DNA of 64,000 nt from Sva-07 sp963828415 (GTDB lineage: Bacteria; Actinomycetota; Acidimicrobiia; Acidimicrobiales; Ilumatobacteraceae): positions 124,001-188,000 of the forward strand of contig CAWHEI010000012.1 in assembly GCA_963828415.1 (NCBI GenBank), given 5' to 3'. Under the pieces are notes generated by a model. That model ran no database searches. It was not told where the DNA came from and worked only from the letters and a program-made list of their open reading frames with translations. Positions 56,551-64,000 of the stretch are shown one piece after another. Both the position numbers and the translations under genes were made by a program. The stretch's first letter is position 1. Each line of letters begins with the position of its first letter.

Positions 56551-58212
56551 TCAGGCCATGTCGCGGCGATCGAGCGCTGCGAGGCCGGCCGCGATCAATG
56601 CCACTGCCATCGCCGTGAGGACGATGACCGGCAGCCACGACATCGGGGATGCAGGGAGCGCCGGGACGTGCTGGAACGGCGAGAGGTTCAGCAACCACTG
56701 CGGCAGATCGAGCAGGCTGCCGAACATTGCCGCCACGAAGGCCCACACCACCAGCGCCCAGGCACCGAGCGACCAGCGCGGCAACAGGCCATAGATCAGC
56801 AACGTCGCTCCGGCGAGCAACCACATCGCCGGCACCATCACCAGGCCGGCCGCTGCCAGCTCGCTGACCCGGGCGGCCTCGCCGAGTACGAGCGCCGCGC
56901 CGGCGCCCATCGCCACGCCGCACACGAGTGCCACGGCGACTGTGCCCACCAACGCGACCGCGAGGTGGCTCCACGCCCAACGTCGTCGACCGATCGGCGC
57001 TGCGAGAACCGGGTCGACGCGACCCGCCACCTCCTCGGAACGCAGACGAAGCACCGATGACACGGTGAACCCGGTGGCGAACAGCGCCATGATGAGCATT
57101 GCGGTCGACAAGAAGGCGTCGGTCACCGACGCGACGCCGAGTTGCGCGAAGAAGTCGGCCATGTCCGGGTTGTCTTCGATGATCTGTTCGGCCTGATCGG
57201 CGACGAGCCCGTAGAAGAACGCGAGGGCTCCGAGCCCGGCCGCCCATCCGACGAGCGAACCTCGCTGGAGTCGCACCGCGAGTCCGAGTGCCGTCGACAA
57301 CTGCGCGGTGGCCTCGGGACGCCCGCTGCGCTGTGCCACCAGTCCGCTGCCGTAGTCGCGGCGATCCTGCAGTGCTCGCGCGGCCACAACCAGCGCCACG
57401 GTGGCCGTGACGGGCAACACCAGCACCCACCAGCGTTCGTCGGCGTACGCGCGGATCGCCTGGGCCCAACCGATCGGCGATGCCCACGAGAGCAGGCCGT
57501 TGCCGACATCGCCGATCGCACGCAACACGAAGGCGATGCCGACGGCGAGTCCAGCGGCAGCGAGTGCGGTCCGCGAGCCGCTGGCTACCTGTGCGGTGAC
57601 TGCCGCGACGCCCGCGAACACCATCCCGACGCCGATCATCGAAGCACCGAACGCGAGCGACCCGGCCGCCGGGAGCCCGAAGGCCAGCAGCGACACCACA
57701 TTGCCCGCTGCAATCGCTGCGTTGACCACCAACGCTCCGATCATCGCCGAGGCGAGGGCGGCATGGCGCCCGACCGGCGCTGCTCGCACCAGCTCGGCCC
57801 GCTCGGCTTCTTCCTCGGTGCGGGTGTGTCGGACCACCATGAAGACGCTCATCACCGCGGCGGCGATGAACAGCCACAGCGACGTCTCGTTCATCACGAC
57901 GGCGCCGAGCGTCGGATCGTCGAGGCCGTAGCCGGGCCCGGCCTGGATGATCAGCGCCGAGTTGCCTCGCACCGTGCGGGCGTAGCCCTCCAGAGCTTCC
58001 TGCGTCGTGTAGAGCGCCACGATGCTCGATGCCGACACCGTCATGAGACCGACGAGACCGAACATCCACATTGCGATCCGGAACCGGTCGCGACGAAGCA
58101 CCAACCGCAACAGCCGGCGGGTGCCGGTGAACGACGAGCCCGGCGACGGATCGTCATGCGAGGCTCGCACTGCCGTGACTCCCGACAACGCATCGATCGC
58201 GACACCGGTCAT
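56551..58212 (-). CDS. ABC exporter permease
   Basis: The 553-residue protein has about 12 membrane helices in two similar halves, each preceded by a soluble segment (LRLVLRRDRFRIAMWMFGLVGLM at the start, RLQRGSLVGWAAGLGALAFFYGL in the second half). AELVRAAPVGRHAALASAMIGALVV and GRVDPVLAAPIGRRRWAWSHLAVALVG are paired coupling-loop segments. This is the polyketide/anthrachelin-type exporter (ABC-2-like) permease common in actinobacteria. The ATG at 58212 overlaps the ATPase stop by four bases. The cargo is unknown. Confidence 0.88.
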   Translation of the reverse strand: MTGVAIDALSGVTAVRASHDDPSPGSSFTGTRRLLRLVLRRDRFRIAMWMFGLVGLMTVSASSIVALYTTQEALEGYARTVRGNSALIIQAGPGYGLDDPTLGAVVMNETSLWLFIAAAVMSVFMVVRHTRTEEEAERAELVRAAPVGRHAALASAMIGALVVNAAIAAGNVVSLLAFGLPAAGSLAFGASMIGVGMVFAGVAAVTAQVASGSRTALAAAGLAVGIAFVLRAIGDVGNGLLSWASPIGWAQAIRAYADERWWVLVLPVTATVALVVAARALQDRRDYGSGLVAQRSGRPEATAQLSTALGLAVRLQRGSLVGWAAGLGALAFFYGLVADQAEQIIEDNPDMADFFAQLGVASVTDAFLSTAMLIMALFATGFTVSSVLRLRSEEVAGRVDPVLAAPIGRRRWAWSHLAVALVGTVAVALVCGVAMGAGAALVLGEAARVSELAAAGLVMVPAMWLLAGATLLIYGLLPRWSLGAWALVVWAFVAAMFGSLLDLPQWLLNLSPFQHVPALPASPMSWLPVIVLTAMAVALIAAGLAALDRRDMA

Positions 58213-59156
58213 GGCGCGGCTCGCTCGTGACGACCGTTCGCGGCGTCGAGTTCGTCGCCGTAGTGACGCAGGAACAACTCCTCGAGCGTCGGCGGTTGAC
58301 TCACCAGCGAACGGATGCCGAAGCTCGACAGGTGACGGATCGTTCCATCGAGTGCGCCGGCATCGACGTCGAATCGAACCTGACCGTCGTCGACGGCCAC
58401 GTCGTGAACGCCCTCGATCGTGTCGAGTCCGGTGATCGGGCGATCGGTGGCAACGGCGATACTCGTGCGTGTGAGGTGACGCATCTCGTCGAGCGTGCCG
58501 GTCTGCACCGTGCGTCCCTGGCGGATGATCGTGACGCGATCGCACAGCTTCTCGACCTCGGCGAGGATGTGACTCGACAGCAGAACAGTGCGACCTTCGG
58601 CCGTCGCTTCGATCACGCACTCCTGGAAGACTGACTCCATCAGCGGGTCGAGGCCCGAGGTCGGCTCGTCGAGCAGCAGCAGTTCGGCCCGCGACGACAG
58701 CCCGGCGATCAGCGCCACCTTCTGACGGTTGCCCTTGGAGTAGGTCCGGCTCTTCTTCGTCGGGTCGAGTGCGAGTCGCTCGATCAAGTCGTTTCGTTTG
58801 GCCAGGTCGACGGCCTGACGCCCGGTGGCCCCGCCGCCTTCGCGCAGGCGCGCCAGCAGGTCGATCGTCTCGCCGCCGGAGAGGTTCGGCCAGAGGTTGA
58901 CGTCGCCGGGAACGTACGCGATGCGGCGATGCAGGTCGACGGCATCGCGCCACGGATCGCCATCGAGCAGGCTGACGGTCCCGCTGTCGGCGCGCAGCAG
59001 CCCGAGCAGGATGCGGATGGTGACGGTCTTGCCGGCGCCGTTCGGGCCGAGGAACCCGTGGACCTCACCGGTGCGCACCTCGAGGTCGAGCCCGTCGAGG
59101 GCTCGGGTGGAACCGAACGTCTTGACGAGTTGTTCGATCCGGATCGCTGAGGGCAT
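58209..59156 (-). CDS. ABC transporter ATPase
   Basis: The 315-residue ATPase has Walker A GFLGPNGAGKTVTIRIL, the Q-loop region YVPGDVNLWPNLSGGE, the signature YSKGNRQKVALIAGL (a variant of LSGGQ), Walker B LLLLDEPTSGLDP and the switch His in LLSSHILAEVE. A C-terminal extension of ~100 residues matches DrrA-type drug-export ATPases. It drives the permease encoded just downstream. The ATG at 59156 is 45 bases below the MBL-fold gene. Confidence 0.92.
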   Translation of the reverse strand: MPSAIRIEQLVKTFGSTRALDGLDLEVRTGEVHGFLGPNGAGKTVTIRILLGLLRADSGTVSLLDGDPWRDAVDLHRRIAYVPGDVNLWPNLSGGETIDLLARLREGGGATGRQAVDLAKRNDLIERLALDPTKKSRTYSKGNRQKVALIAGLSSRAELLLLDEPTSGLDPLMESVFQECVIEATAEGRTVLLSSHILAEVEKLCDRVTIIRQGRTVQTGTLDEMRHLTRTSIAVATDRPITGLDTIEGVHDVAVDDGQVRFDVDAGALDGTIRHLSSFGIRSLVSQPPTLEELFLRHYGDELDAANGRHERAAP

Positions 59157-59201
59157 GGCGTGTCCTTTCGGCCACGTCCAGTGTGCCAGTTCCCCCGTGG
59201 T

Positions 59202-60269
59202 TCACTCGGCCGCAAGCACGTACGTCGTCCCGACGACCGACGGCCCGTACCGACCCGGCGCGAAGCGGTCGGCGAGCGCTGCCTTTGCTCGCCATCCAGT
59301 GCAGTGGCCAGGGGCGACGATCCTGGGCTGGATGAGTGTGTCGAGATCGTCGACCGTCGGGCCGATGCGAGGTTCCATCGGGCCGCCCGCCAGGTGATAT
59401 CCGCCCAGCACGACGTCGATCGGCGCTCCTGGATAGCGGGCCTTCGCTCCGAGGCAGGCGTTGACGATGCCCGCGTGCGAGCACGCCGACAGCACGGTCA
59501 CGCCGCGTCCGCGCACGTCGGCGGCAACGAAACGTTCGTCCATGATCATCGGGTCGGCGACCACGAGATCGCCACCGTCCGCGCCCGCTCCGAATCGGAA
59601 CGAGTGGTGACCGACGAGGCCGGCTTCGTAGGCCGTCGTGCGTTCGATGGTGCCGCTCCCGAGAAAGAACCCATCGGCGAGCAGGTGGTCGTCGCCATGC
59701 TGTTCGACGTTCGCTCCAGCCGACGAGAGCGCGTCGAGGCTCGGCTCCTCGGGCAACATCACGAACGTGCCACCGGGCGACTGAATGCCGCGCTGGTCGG
59801 GCCGATCGGGATGAACGTCGACGACGATCGGATCGTCGATGCCGGCGTGGCGTCTCGCTGCGGTGATCGCTTCGATCGCGACGGGAAGCCCTCCGCTGTG
59901 GTCCCAGTGCCAGTGCGACAGGAAGATCGTGTCGATCGAGGTGAGGTCGACCCCGAGGCGGTCGGCGTTGTCGACCCAGACGTCGCCGTACGGCCCGACG
60001 TCGAACAGCATCGTGTGTCGCTCGTCGCCGATGCGCCCGATCACCAGGACCGACAGACCGTGGCAGGCCACGCACAACTGGTCGAACACCGTGACGCAGT
60101 CGTGGCCGGCGTGTTCGCGTGCGGGTGGGCGACGTGCCAGGTGCGACGCCACTTCGGGCACCTGCGGAACTCCGAGATCGACGCTCGACAACGTGTCGGT
60201 CTCGTTGTCGACGACGACGGTCAGGCGCAGTTCGTCGAGTGGTCGGGATCTGGCTGCTTCGGTCGTCAT
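59202..60269 (-). CDS. Metallo-beta-lactamase-fold hydrolase
   Basis: The 355-residue protein has the MBL motif LSHWHWDHSGG, with further ligands in CSHAGIVNACL, and the closing VLGGYHLAGGP and APGHCTGW. The layout (insert between DVGPYGDVWVDNADRLG and the motif, His near the C-terminus) fits the family annotated as dihydropterin phosphate synthase-like or AttM-like hydrolases. The ATG at 60269 follows GGAGGCGACG, a good ribosome site. It precedes the ABC exporter on the same strand by 45 bases. Substrate unknown. Confidence 0.88.
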   Translation of the reverse strand: MTTEAARSRPLDELRLTVVVDNETDTLSSVDLGVPQVPEVASHLARRPPAREHAGHDCVTVFDQLCVACHGLSVLVIGRIGDERHTMLFDVGPYGDVWVDNADRLGVDLTSIDTIFLSHWHWDHSGGLPVAIEAITAARRHAGIDDPIVVDVHPDRPDQRGIQSPGGTFVMLPEEPSLDALSSAGANVEQHGDDHLLADGFFLGSGTIERTTAYEAGLVGHHSFRFGAGADGGDLVVADPMIMDERFVAADVRGRGVTVLSACSHAGIVNACLGAKARYPGAPIDVVLGGYHLAGGPMEPRIGPTVDDLDTLIQPRIVAPGHCTGWRAKAALADRFAPGRYGPSVVGTTYVLAAE

Positions 60270-60356
60270 CGTCGCCTCCGGTCGTCTCCGGTCGTCGCTC
60301 CAGTTGATCACGCCGTGACGAGCGCGGAGGACTCCGTCTGATCATCTGTTCGATGC

Positions 60357-60385
60357 TTGGCGATCTACCTACTGGTCGGTAGGCT
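60357..60385 (+). promoter_or_regulatory. Promoter and putative TetR-type operator of the desaturase
   Basis: TTGGCG (60357-60362) is 17 bases from TAGGCT (60380-60385). Between them, at 60365-60382, lies an 18-base element with CTACC/GGTAG ends that is symmetric at 14 of 18 positions. Sites of the form ACCNACNNGT/GGT are typical for TetR repressors of lipid genes in actinobacteria, so repression by a lipid-responsive TetR is plausible. Confidence 0.6.
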
Positions 60386-60410
60386 GGGTTCCACCGCCAC
60401 GAGGAGGGCC

Positions 60411-61490
60411 ATGTCCACCGACATCAGCACCAGGGTCGCTCGCACCAGCAACACGACCGCCGCTCGCAGCGCCGACACGATGATCGACACGCCGACGGGT
60501 CTCAAGCCGGTCCTCGACGTCATCCCCGAGCACTGCTACGAACGCTCGACCGCCCGTGGTCTGTTGCTGTTCGCCCGCGACGTGGTGATCTTCGGTCTCG
60601 CCGTGTGGGGTCTGCTGTCGACGAACAATCCCCTCCTGCTCGTTCCGCTGTGGCTGCTCGCCGGGATCTCCACCGCCGGGTTGTTCGTGATCGGCCACGA
60701 CGCCGCGCACGAGGCGCTGTTCGACTCCAAGCGTCTCAATGCCGTCGTCGCCCGGCTCTCGATGCTGCCGTCGCTGCATGCCGTCGAGGTGTGGGTGTTC
60801 GGGCACAACCGGGTCCATCACGGCCACACGCTCAAGCAGGGTCTCGACTTCGTGTGGCATCCGCTGACTGTCGAGCAGTACGAGCAACTCGGGCGTCTGG
60901 CCAAATGGCGCCACAAGCTCGAGTGGGGCCCGTTCGGCTCGGGCGCCTACTACCTCCGTGAAGTGTGGTGGAACAAGATGGTGCGATTCACGCCGCCCAC
61001 CCGCTGGGCCAAGCAGATGCGCCGCGACCAGGCCATCGTTGCGGTGTACGCGATCGGCGCCCTGGTGGCACTCGTCGCGCTCGACGGTGCCGGTGGGATC
61101 TGGCAGTGGGCCAAGGTCGTCGTGATCCCCTTCCTGCTCTTCTGCCAGACGATCGGGTGGGTCGTGCACGTGCACCACATCTCCCCGAGCATCCGCTGGT
61201 GGCCGCGCCGCGAATGGAACCGCTTCCGCGGTCAGGTCGAGGGAACCACGATCCTGTGGGGTCCGCCGGGCTGGGACTTCTTCGTCCACTGGATCATGGT
61301 GCACCTTCCGCACCACGTCGACATGCGCATCCCGTGCTATCGGCTTCCCGAGGCCGCCCGAGCGATCTCCGAGGCGTTCCCCGACCAGGTCGACGAACGC
61401 AAGATCCGGGTGCGCGACTACCTCGCATCGACGAAGGCGTGCAAACTCCACGACTTCGAAACCGGCACCTGGTACCCCTACCCGGCCTGA
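60411..61490 (+). CDS. Membrane fatty acid desaturase
   Basis: The 359-residue protein has the three histidine boxes of membrane desaturases: HDAAHE, HNRVHHGH and HLPHHVDMR (HxxHH type), which bind the di-iron centre. Four membrane helices lie around them (VVIFGLAVWGLLS, LLLVPLWLLAGISTAGLFVIG, AIVAVYAIGALVALVAL, VVIPFLLFCQTIGWVVHVHH). The ATG at 60411 follows GAGGAGGG. It would insert a double bond into fatty acyl chains; position and partner electron carrier are unknown. The operator in the promoter suggests control by lipid state. Confidence 0.9.
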   Translation: MSTDISTRVARTSNTTAARSADTMIDTPTGLKPVLDVIPEHCYERSTARGLLLFARDVVIFGLAVWGLLSTNNPLLLVPLWLLAGISTAGLFVIGHDAAHEALFDSKRLNAVVARLSMLPSLHAVEVWVFGHNRVHHGHTLKQGLDFVWHPLTVEQYEQLGRLAKWRHKLEWGPFGSGAYYLREVWWNKMVRFTPPTRWAKQMRRDQAIVAVYAIGALVALVALDGAGGIWQWAKVVVIPFLLFCQTIGWVVHVHHISPSIRWWPRREWNRFRGQVEGTTILWGPPGWDFFVHWIMVHLPHHVDMRIPCYRLPEAARAISEAFPDQVDERKIRVRDYLASTKACKLHDFETGTWYPYPA

Positions 61491-61495
61491 CGTCA

Positions 61496-61559
61496 CGATT
61501 ACATCGCGGGTCTGACCCCTGATGTAATCGGATGACAACAGGGGTCAGACCCGCGATGT
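61496..61559. terminator. Perfect 21-bp inverted repeat with an alternative inner hairpin
   Basis: Arms 61501-61521 and 61539-61559 are perfectly complementary, with a 17-base gap. A second perfect 10-base pairing, CGATTACATC (61496-61505) with GATGTAATCG (61521-61530), shares the left arm, so the two folds exclude each other. The right arm includes the last codons of the minus-strand ThuA-like gene. It lies between converging genes. Confidence 0.75.
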
Positions 61560-62363
61560 GATTCCGGCGGCGAGGTCGATGCCGCCGAGGACGGTGCCGA
61601 GGAACTTCGGGTCGATCCACGCTGCGCACGAGTGGCCCATCGAGTTGTAGACGCTGCGGCCGCCACCGAACTCGCGCCACCACACGATCGGGTGGTCGGG
61701 TCCCATCTCGCCGAGGTACGGATCGTAGGTCGCCTCGTCGACCGTGGCCACCACGTTGACGTGCGGGCGGGGGTTGTCGTGGAATCCGTACCACTCGTCG
61801 ACGAGCACGTCACCGTCGCCGATGCCCCGGGTTGCCGGGCAGGACGGATCCTCGACGCGCACCGTCGCCGCTTCGCAGCTCATGACCGCGAGCTCGTCGC
61901 TCCATCGATCGGCGTCGGCCGGCGCATCAGCTACACGGCCGGCGTAGATCACGCCGGGGCGTTCGGGTACCGGATCGTCGCTGAAGATGCGCGCCACCGT
62001 GTGTCCCTTGAAGGACGCTCCGACGAGATCGCGGAACCATGGCCAATCGATGTCGACACCGGGCGCCATCGACGAGGCCGCGTGGATTCCGAAGAAGCCG
62101 CCGCCGTTCGCGAGATACCGCTCGAGTGCCGAGCGCTGCGACAGCTCGGGCAACACGTTGCCGCTCGTGTGCACGAAAACCAGCGCGTCGTAGAAGCCGA
62201 GCTCGTCGGTGAACCGTGCGGGATCGTCGGTCGCGTCGACGCCGAAACCGTGCTCGTCGCCGAGGCGTTCGATCGCAGCGACAGCGTCCGGAATCGACAG
62301 GTGGACGAACCCGCCGGCGCGGTGGAACACCAGGATGCGCACACCGGAGCGATCGATGTTCAC
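61545..62363 (-). CDS. ThuA-like domain protein
   Basis: The 272-residue protein has the glutamine-amidotransferase-like ThuA fold: VRILVFHRAGGFVHLSIPDAV, ALVFVHTSGNVLPEL, ALERYLANGGGFFGIHAASS and VLVDEWYGFHDNPRP, PIVWWREFGGGRSVYNSMGHS. ThuA proteins occur in carbohydrate utilisation loci; in trehalose metabolism they act with ThuB. The GTG at 62363 overlaps the stop of the flavoprotein gene (GTGA), so the two are coupled. The final five codons lie in the inverted repeat. Confidence 0.87.
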   Translation of the reverse strand: MNIDRSGVRILVFHRAGGFVHLSIPDAVAAIERLGDEHGFGVDATDDPARFTDELGFYDALVFVHTSGNVLPELSQRSALERYLANGGGFFGIHAASSMAPGVDIDWPWFRDLVGASFKGHTVARIFSDDPVPERPGVIYAGRVADAPADADRWSDELAVMSCEAATVRVEDPSCPATRGIGDGDVLVDEWYGFHDNPRPHVNVVATVDEATYDPYLGEMGPDHPIVWWREFGGGRSVYNSMGHSCAAWIDPKFLGTVLGGIDLAAGITSRV

Positions 62364-63772
62364 CGCAAGCGCTCCTTTGCCTCACGCTTGGCGCGAGTCA
62401 GCTCGACGCGCTGCGGATGCTCCTTGTAGAACGGGTCGAGGGGATAACAGCCCGACACGAGACCGTTGCGTGGCGCCGTGGTGCAGTCGCTGAACGTGCG
62501 ACAGATGAGACCGCGTTCGAGGGGGCGGCCCGCCAACACGTCGGCGGCCAATTCGGGATACGACAGGATCATCCGACCGAGGCCGACCATCGTCGCTCCG
62601 CCGCCGGCAACGACCGCTTGGCCGACGTGCGCCAGCCAGTCCTGGACGTACGAGTAGCCGGAGCCGATGATGGCCACGTCGGGATGCGCAGCCGCGAGTT
62701 CTGCGGTGACCGCCAGCTGGCGAGCGACACCCACAAGTGGATCCTCCGGCGGCTGATACCCGTCCGAGGGCGGGAAGTAGGCAGGACGTTGGACGTGGGG
62801 GTTGTAGTACGGGCTGCCTGCGGTCGTGCTGACCAGCCCGATCCCCAGCTCCGCGAACCGGTCGAGCAGTGCATGGGTCTCCGCGAGATCGATGCCGAGC
62901 CCGGTCCCATCGCCACCGAACGCGAACCCGTAGGCCCCGTGCGTCTCCGGCTCCCCCACGCCGCCGTCGCCCGGCACGAACGGCGCCATGTCGAACGCCG
63001 ACAGCCGAACCGCGATGGCGAGCCCGGGTGCCCGCTCGCGGATGCCTGCGACCACCGTGCGAAGGAACTCGGTGCGACCGGCGAGGTCGCCGCCGTAACG
63101 GCCGACACGGCCGTAGCCGGTCAGCAGTTCGTGGAGCAGGTAGCCGTGGCAGTGCTTGACGTCGACGAAGTCGAACCCGGCTTGGCGAGCGAGCACGGCC
63201 GCTGCGATGTAGTCCTCGGCGAGTTCGTCGAGTTCGTCGTCGCTGAACACCGCGCCGGCGTCGGCACCTGCGCGCCGGTCGAGCCACGGATGCTCGTAGG
63301 CCGTCCGCGGCAATGGCGTCCCTTCCGGGCGAGACCATCGACCGGAATGCGTCAGTTGCAGACCCGTGACCTGCGTCGGATCGAGCAGCGTTCTCAGCTC
63401 TGCGATCTCGTCGACGGTGCGGTCGTCGAGGATCAGCTGGTTCGGATTGGCGCGGCCCTCGGCTCGGACCGCGGTCGCCTCGCCCCACACGAGCCCGCAC
63501 CCGCTCGCACCGAATCGCTTCCATCGCCGCCGGACGAGTTCCGTTGGTCGACCGTCGGTGGTGCCGTCCCAACCCTCCATCGGCAGTACAGCGAACCGGT
63601 TGGGTGCCGTCGTCGTCCCCGACGTCCCGTCGCTGATCACCACCGGATCGGCCAGCACACCGGCAGGATCGACGGTGTCGTCGATCGGGATCTCGACGCC
63701 GATCGACGCACAGTGCTCACGGAACGCGGCCACCGAGTCGAGCTTCTTGACCTGCGTCCACCGCACGCTCAT
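62360..63772 (-). CDS. Old yellow enzyme-family NADH:flavin oxidoreductase
   Basis: The 470-residue TIM-barrel flavoprotein has APNRFAVLPMEGWDGT, LVWGEATAVRAEGRANPNQL, GLQLTHSGRWSRP, DFVDVKHCHGYLLHELLTGYGRVGRYGG and GLGRMILSYPELAADVL, the FMN and active-site landmarks (HGYL with the substrate-binding His). CRTFSDCTTAPRNGLVSGCYPLDPFYK carries Cys that may hold an Fe-S cluster remnant, as in 2,4-dienoyl-CoA reductases, but the second half of those enzymes is missing. The ATG at 63772 follows GGAGG. It is coupled to the ThuA-like gene and to the gene upstream (ATGA). Confidence 0.88.
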   Translation of the reverse strand: MSVRWTQVKKLDSVAAFREHCASIGVEIPIDDTVDPAGVLADPVVISDGTSGTTTAPNRFAVLPMEGWDGTTDGRPTELVRRRWKRFGASGCGLVWGEATAVRAEGRANPNQLILDDRTVDEIAELRTLLDPTQVTGLQLTHSGRWSRPEGTPLPRTAYEHPWLDRRAGADAGAVFSDDELDELAEDYIAAAVLARQAGFDFVDVKHCHGYLLHELLTGYGRVGRYGGDLAGRTEFLRTVVAGIRERAPGLAIAVRLSAFDMAPFVPGDGGVGEPETHGAYGFAFGGDGTGLGIDLAETHALLDRFAELGIGLVSTTAGSPYYNPHVQRPAYFPPSDGYQPPEDPLVGVARQLAVTAELAAAHPDVAIIGSGYSYVQDWLAHVGQAVVAGGGATMVGLGRMILSYPELAADVLAGRPLERGLICRTFSDCTTAPRNGLVSGCYPLDPFYKEHPQRVELTRAKREAKERLR

Positions 63773-64000
63773 GTTCGATCCTCCGATGTCCAGGCGTCGA
63801 TGCGTTCGACGATGTCGGCGAGTACATCTCGATCCGACTGCGGCCGGTGCGGAGCCCCGCTCGGCGTGGTGCTCGACGACGCCCACCCGCGCAGCTCGAA
63901 CGCCATCGCCGCATCGTGGCGATACCCGGGAACGGGCGCTCGGAATGTGAAGTGCCCGAGGTATTGCAGCAGGTCGTTGAGTTCGTGGAAGCGAGGATCC
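63769..64000 (-). CDS. Unidentified protein, C-terminal 77 residues only
   Basis: An open frame enters at the right edge and ends in a TGA overlapping the flavoprotein start. It reads DPRFHELNDLLQYLGHFTFR, PVPGYRHDAAMAFELRGWASS and SDRDVLADIVERIDAWTSED. The fragment is hydrophilic and too short to place in a family. The four-base overlap shows it is the upstream gene of the same operon as the old yellow enzyme and ThuA-like genes. Confidence 0.7.
   Translation of the reverse strand, partial: DPRFHELNDLLQYLGHFTFRAPVPGYRHDAAMAFELRGWASSSTTPSGAPHRPQSDRDVLADIVERIDAWTSEDRT

Overview
The window is GC-rich DNA with short intergenic gaps, many four-base start/stop overlaps (ATGA, GTGA, TTGA) and several genes that look leaderless. 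Its gene families fit a high-GC actinobacterium: DUF222/HNH endonuclease, MMPL transporter, CGNR zinc-finger regulator, DUF2786 protein, mycobacterial-style P450, membrane fatty-acid desaturase. I lean towards class Acidimicrobiia (Ilumatobacter-like), but that is inference from gene content, not a database match.

Region 1-13.1 kb: 3' part of a DUF2252 gene, a formylglycine-type sulfatase, a small SHOCT membrane protein, a secreted protein of unknown role, a TetR-led three-gene operon with a perfect operator palindrome, a MalT/LuxR-type regulator, and two tandem SulP anion transporters. Region 13.1-16 kb is an accessory scar: a VapBC pair with its palindromic operator, a truncated IS110-type transposase, the 3' end of an acetyltransferase, 10-bp and 9-bp direct repeats, and the 3' half of a tRNA followed by a terminator. 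This looks like an attachment-site remnant.

Region 16-29 kb: MoaD-like protein plus BNR-repeat protein plus MMPL exporter; tRNA-Pro(TGG); DUF2786 and HExxH genes; a TetR gene; tRNA-Gly(TCC) followed by a decayed second vapBC whose operator is still intact; a lipoprotein and a CGNR regulator sharing a symmetric -10 element; a five-gene MoxR/DUF58/DUF4129 operon; and a tandem 61-bp hairpin repeat. Region 29-42 kb is mostly single housekeeping or metabolic genes: zinc alcohol dehydrogenase, NhaA, hydrolases, HNH endonuclease, K+ channel, thioredoxin, P450 and an SDR/DUF2867 protein.

Region 42-64 kb: a roughly 1,040-residue secreted repeat protein broken by two frameshifts, one of them at a C7 tract; an ACT-domain protein; selD whose catalytic residue is an in-frame UGA (selenocysteine) followed by a SECIS-like hairpin; an arsenic locus (arsI divergent from arsR-arsC-aquaglyceroporin); an M3 oligopeptidase overlapping an Anbu-type Ntn hydrolase; panB and a hydrolase; a four-gene minus-strand group ending in a DyP-type peroxidase; a CPA1 antiporter with a 39-residue membrane peptide; an ABC exporter; an MBL-fold protein; a desaturase with a candidate operator; and a ThuA-like / old-yellow-enzyme operon at the right edge.

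The clearest points of interest are the selenoprotein SelD, the frameshifted repeat protein, the tRNA-fragment att scar, the dead vapBC with a live-looking operator, the bidirectional leaderless promoter, and the peptidase/Anbu pair.
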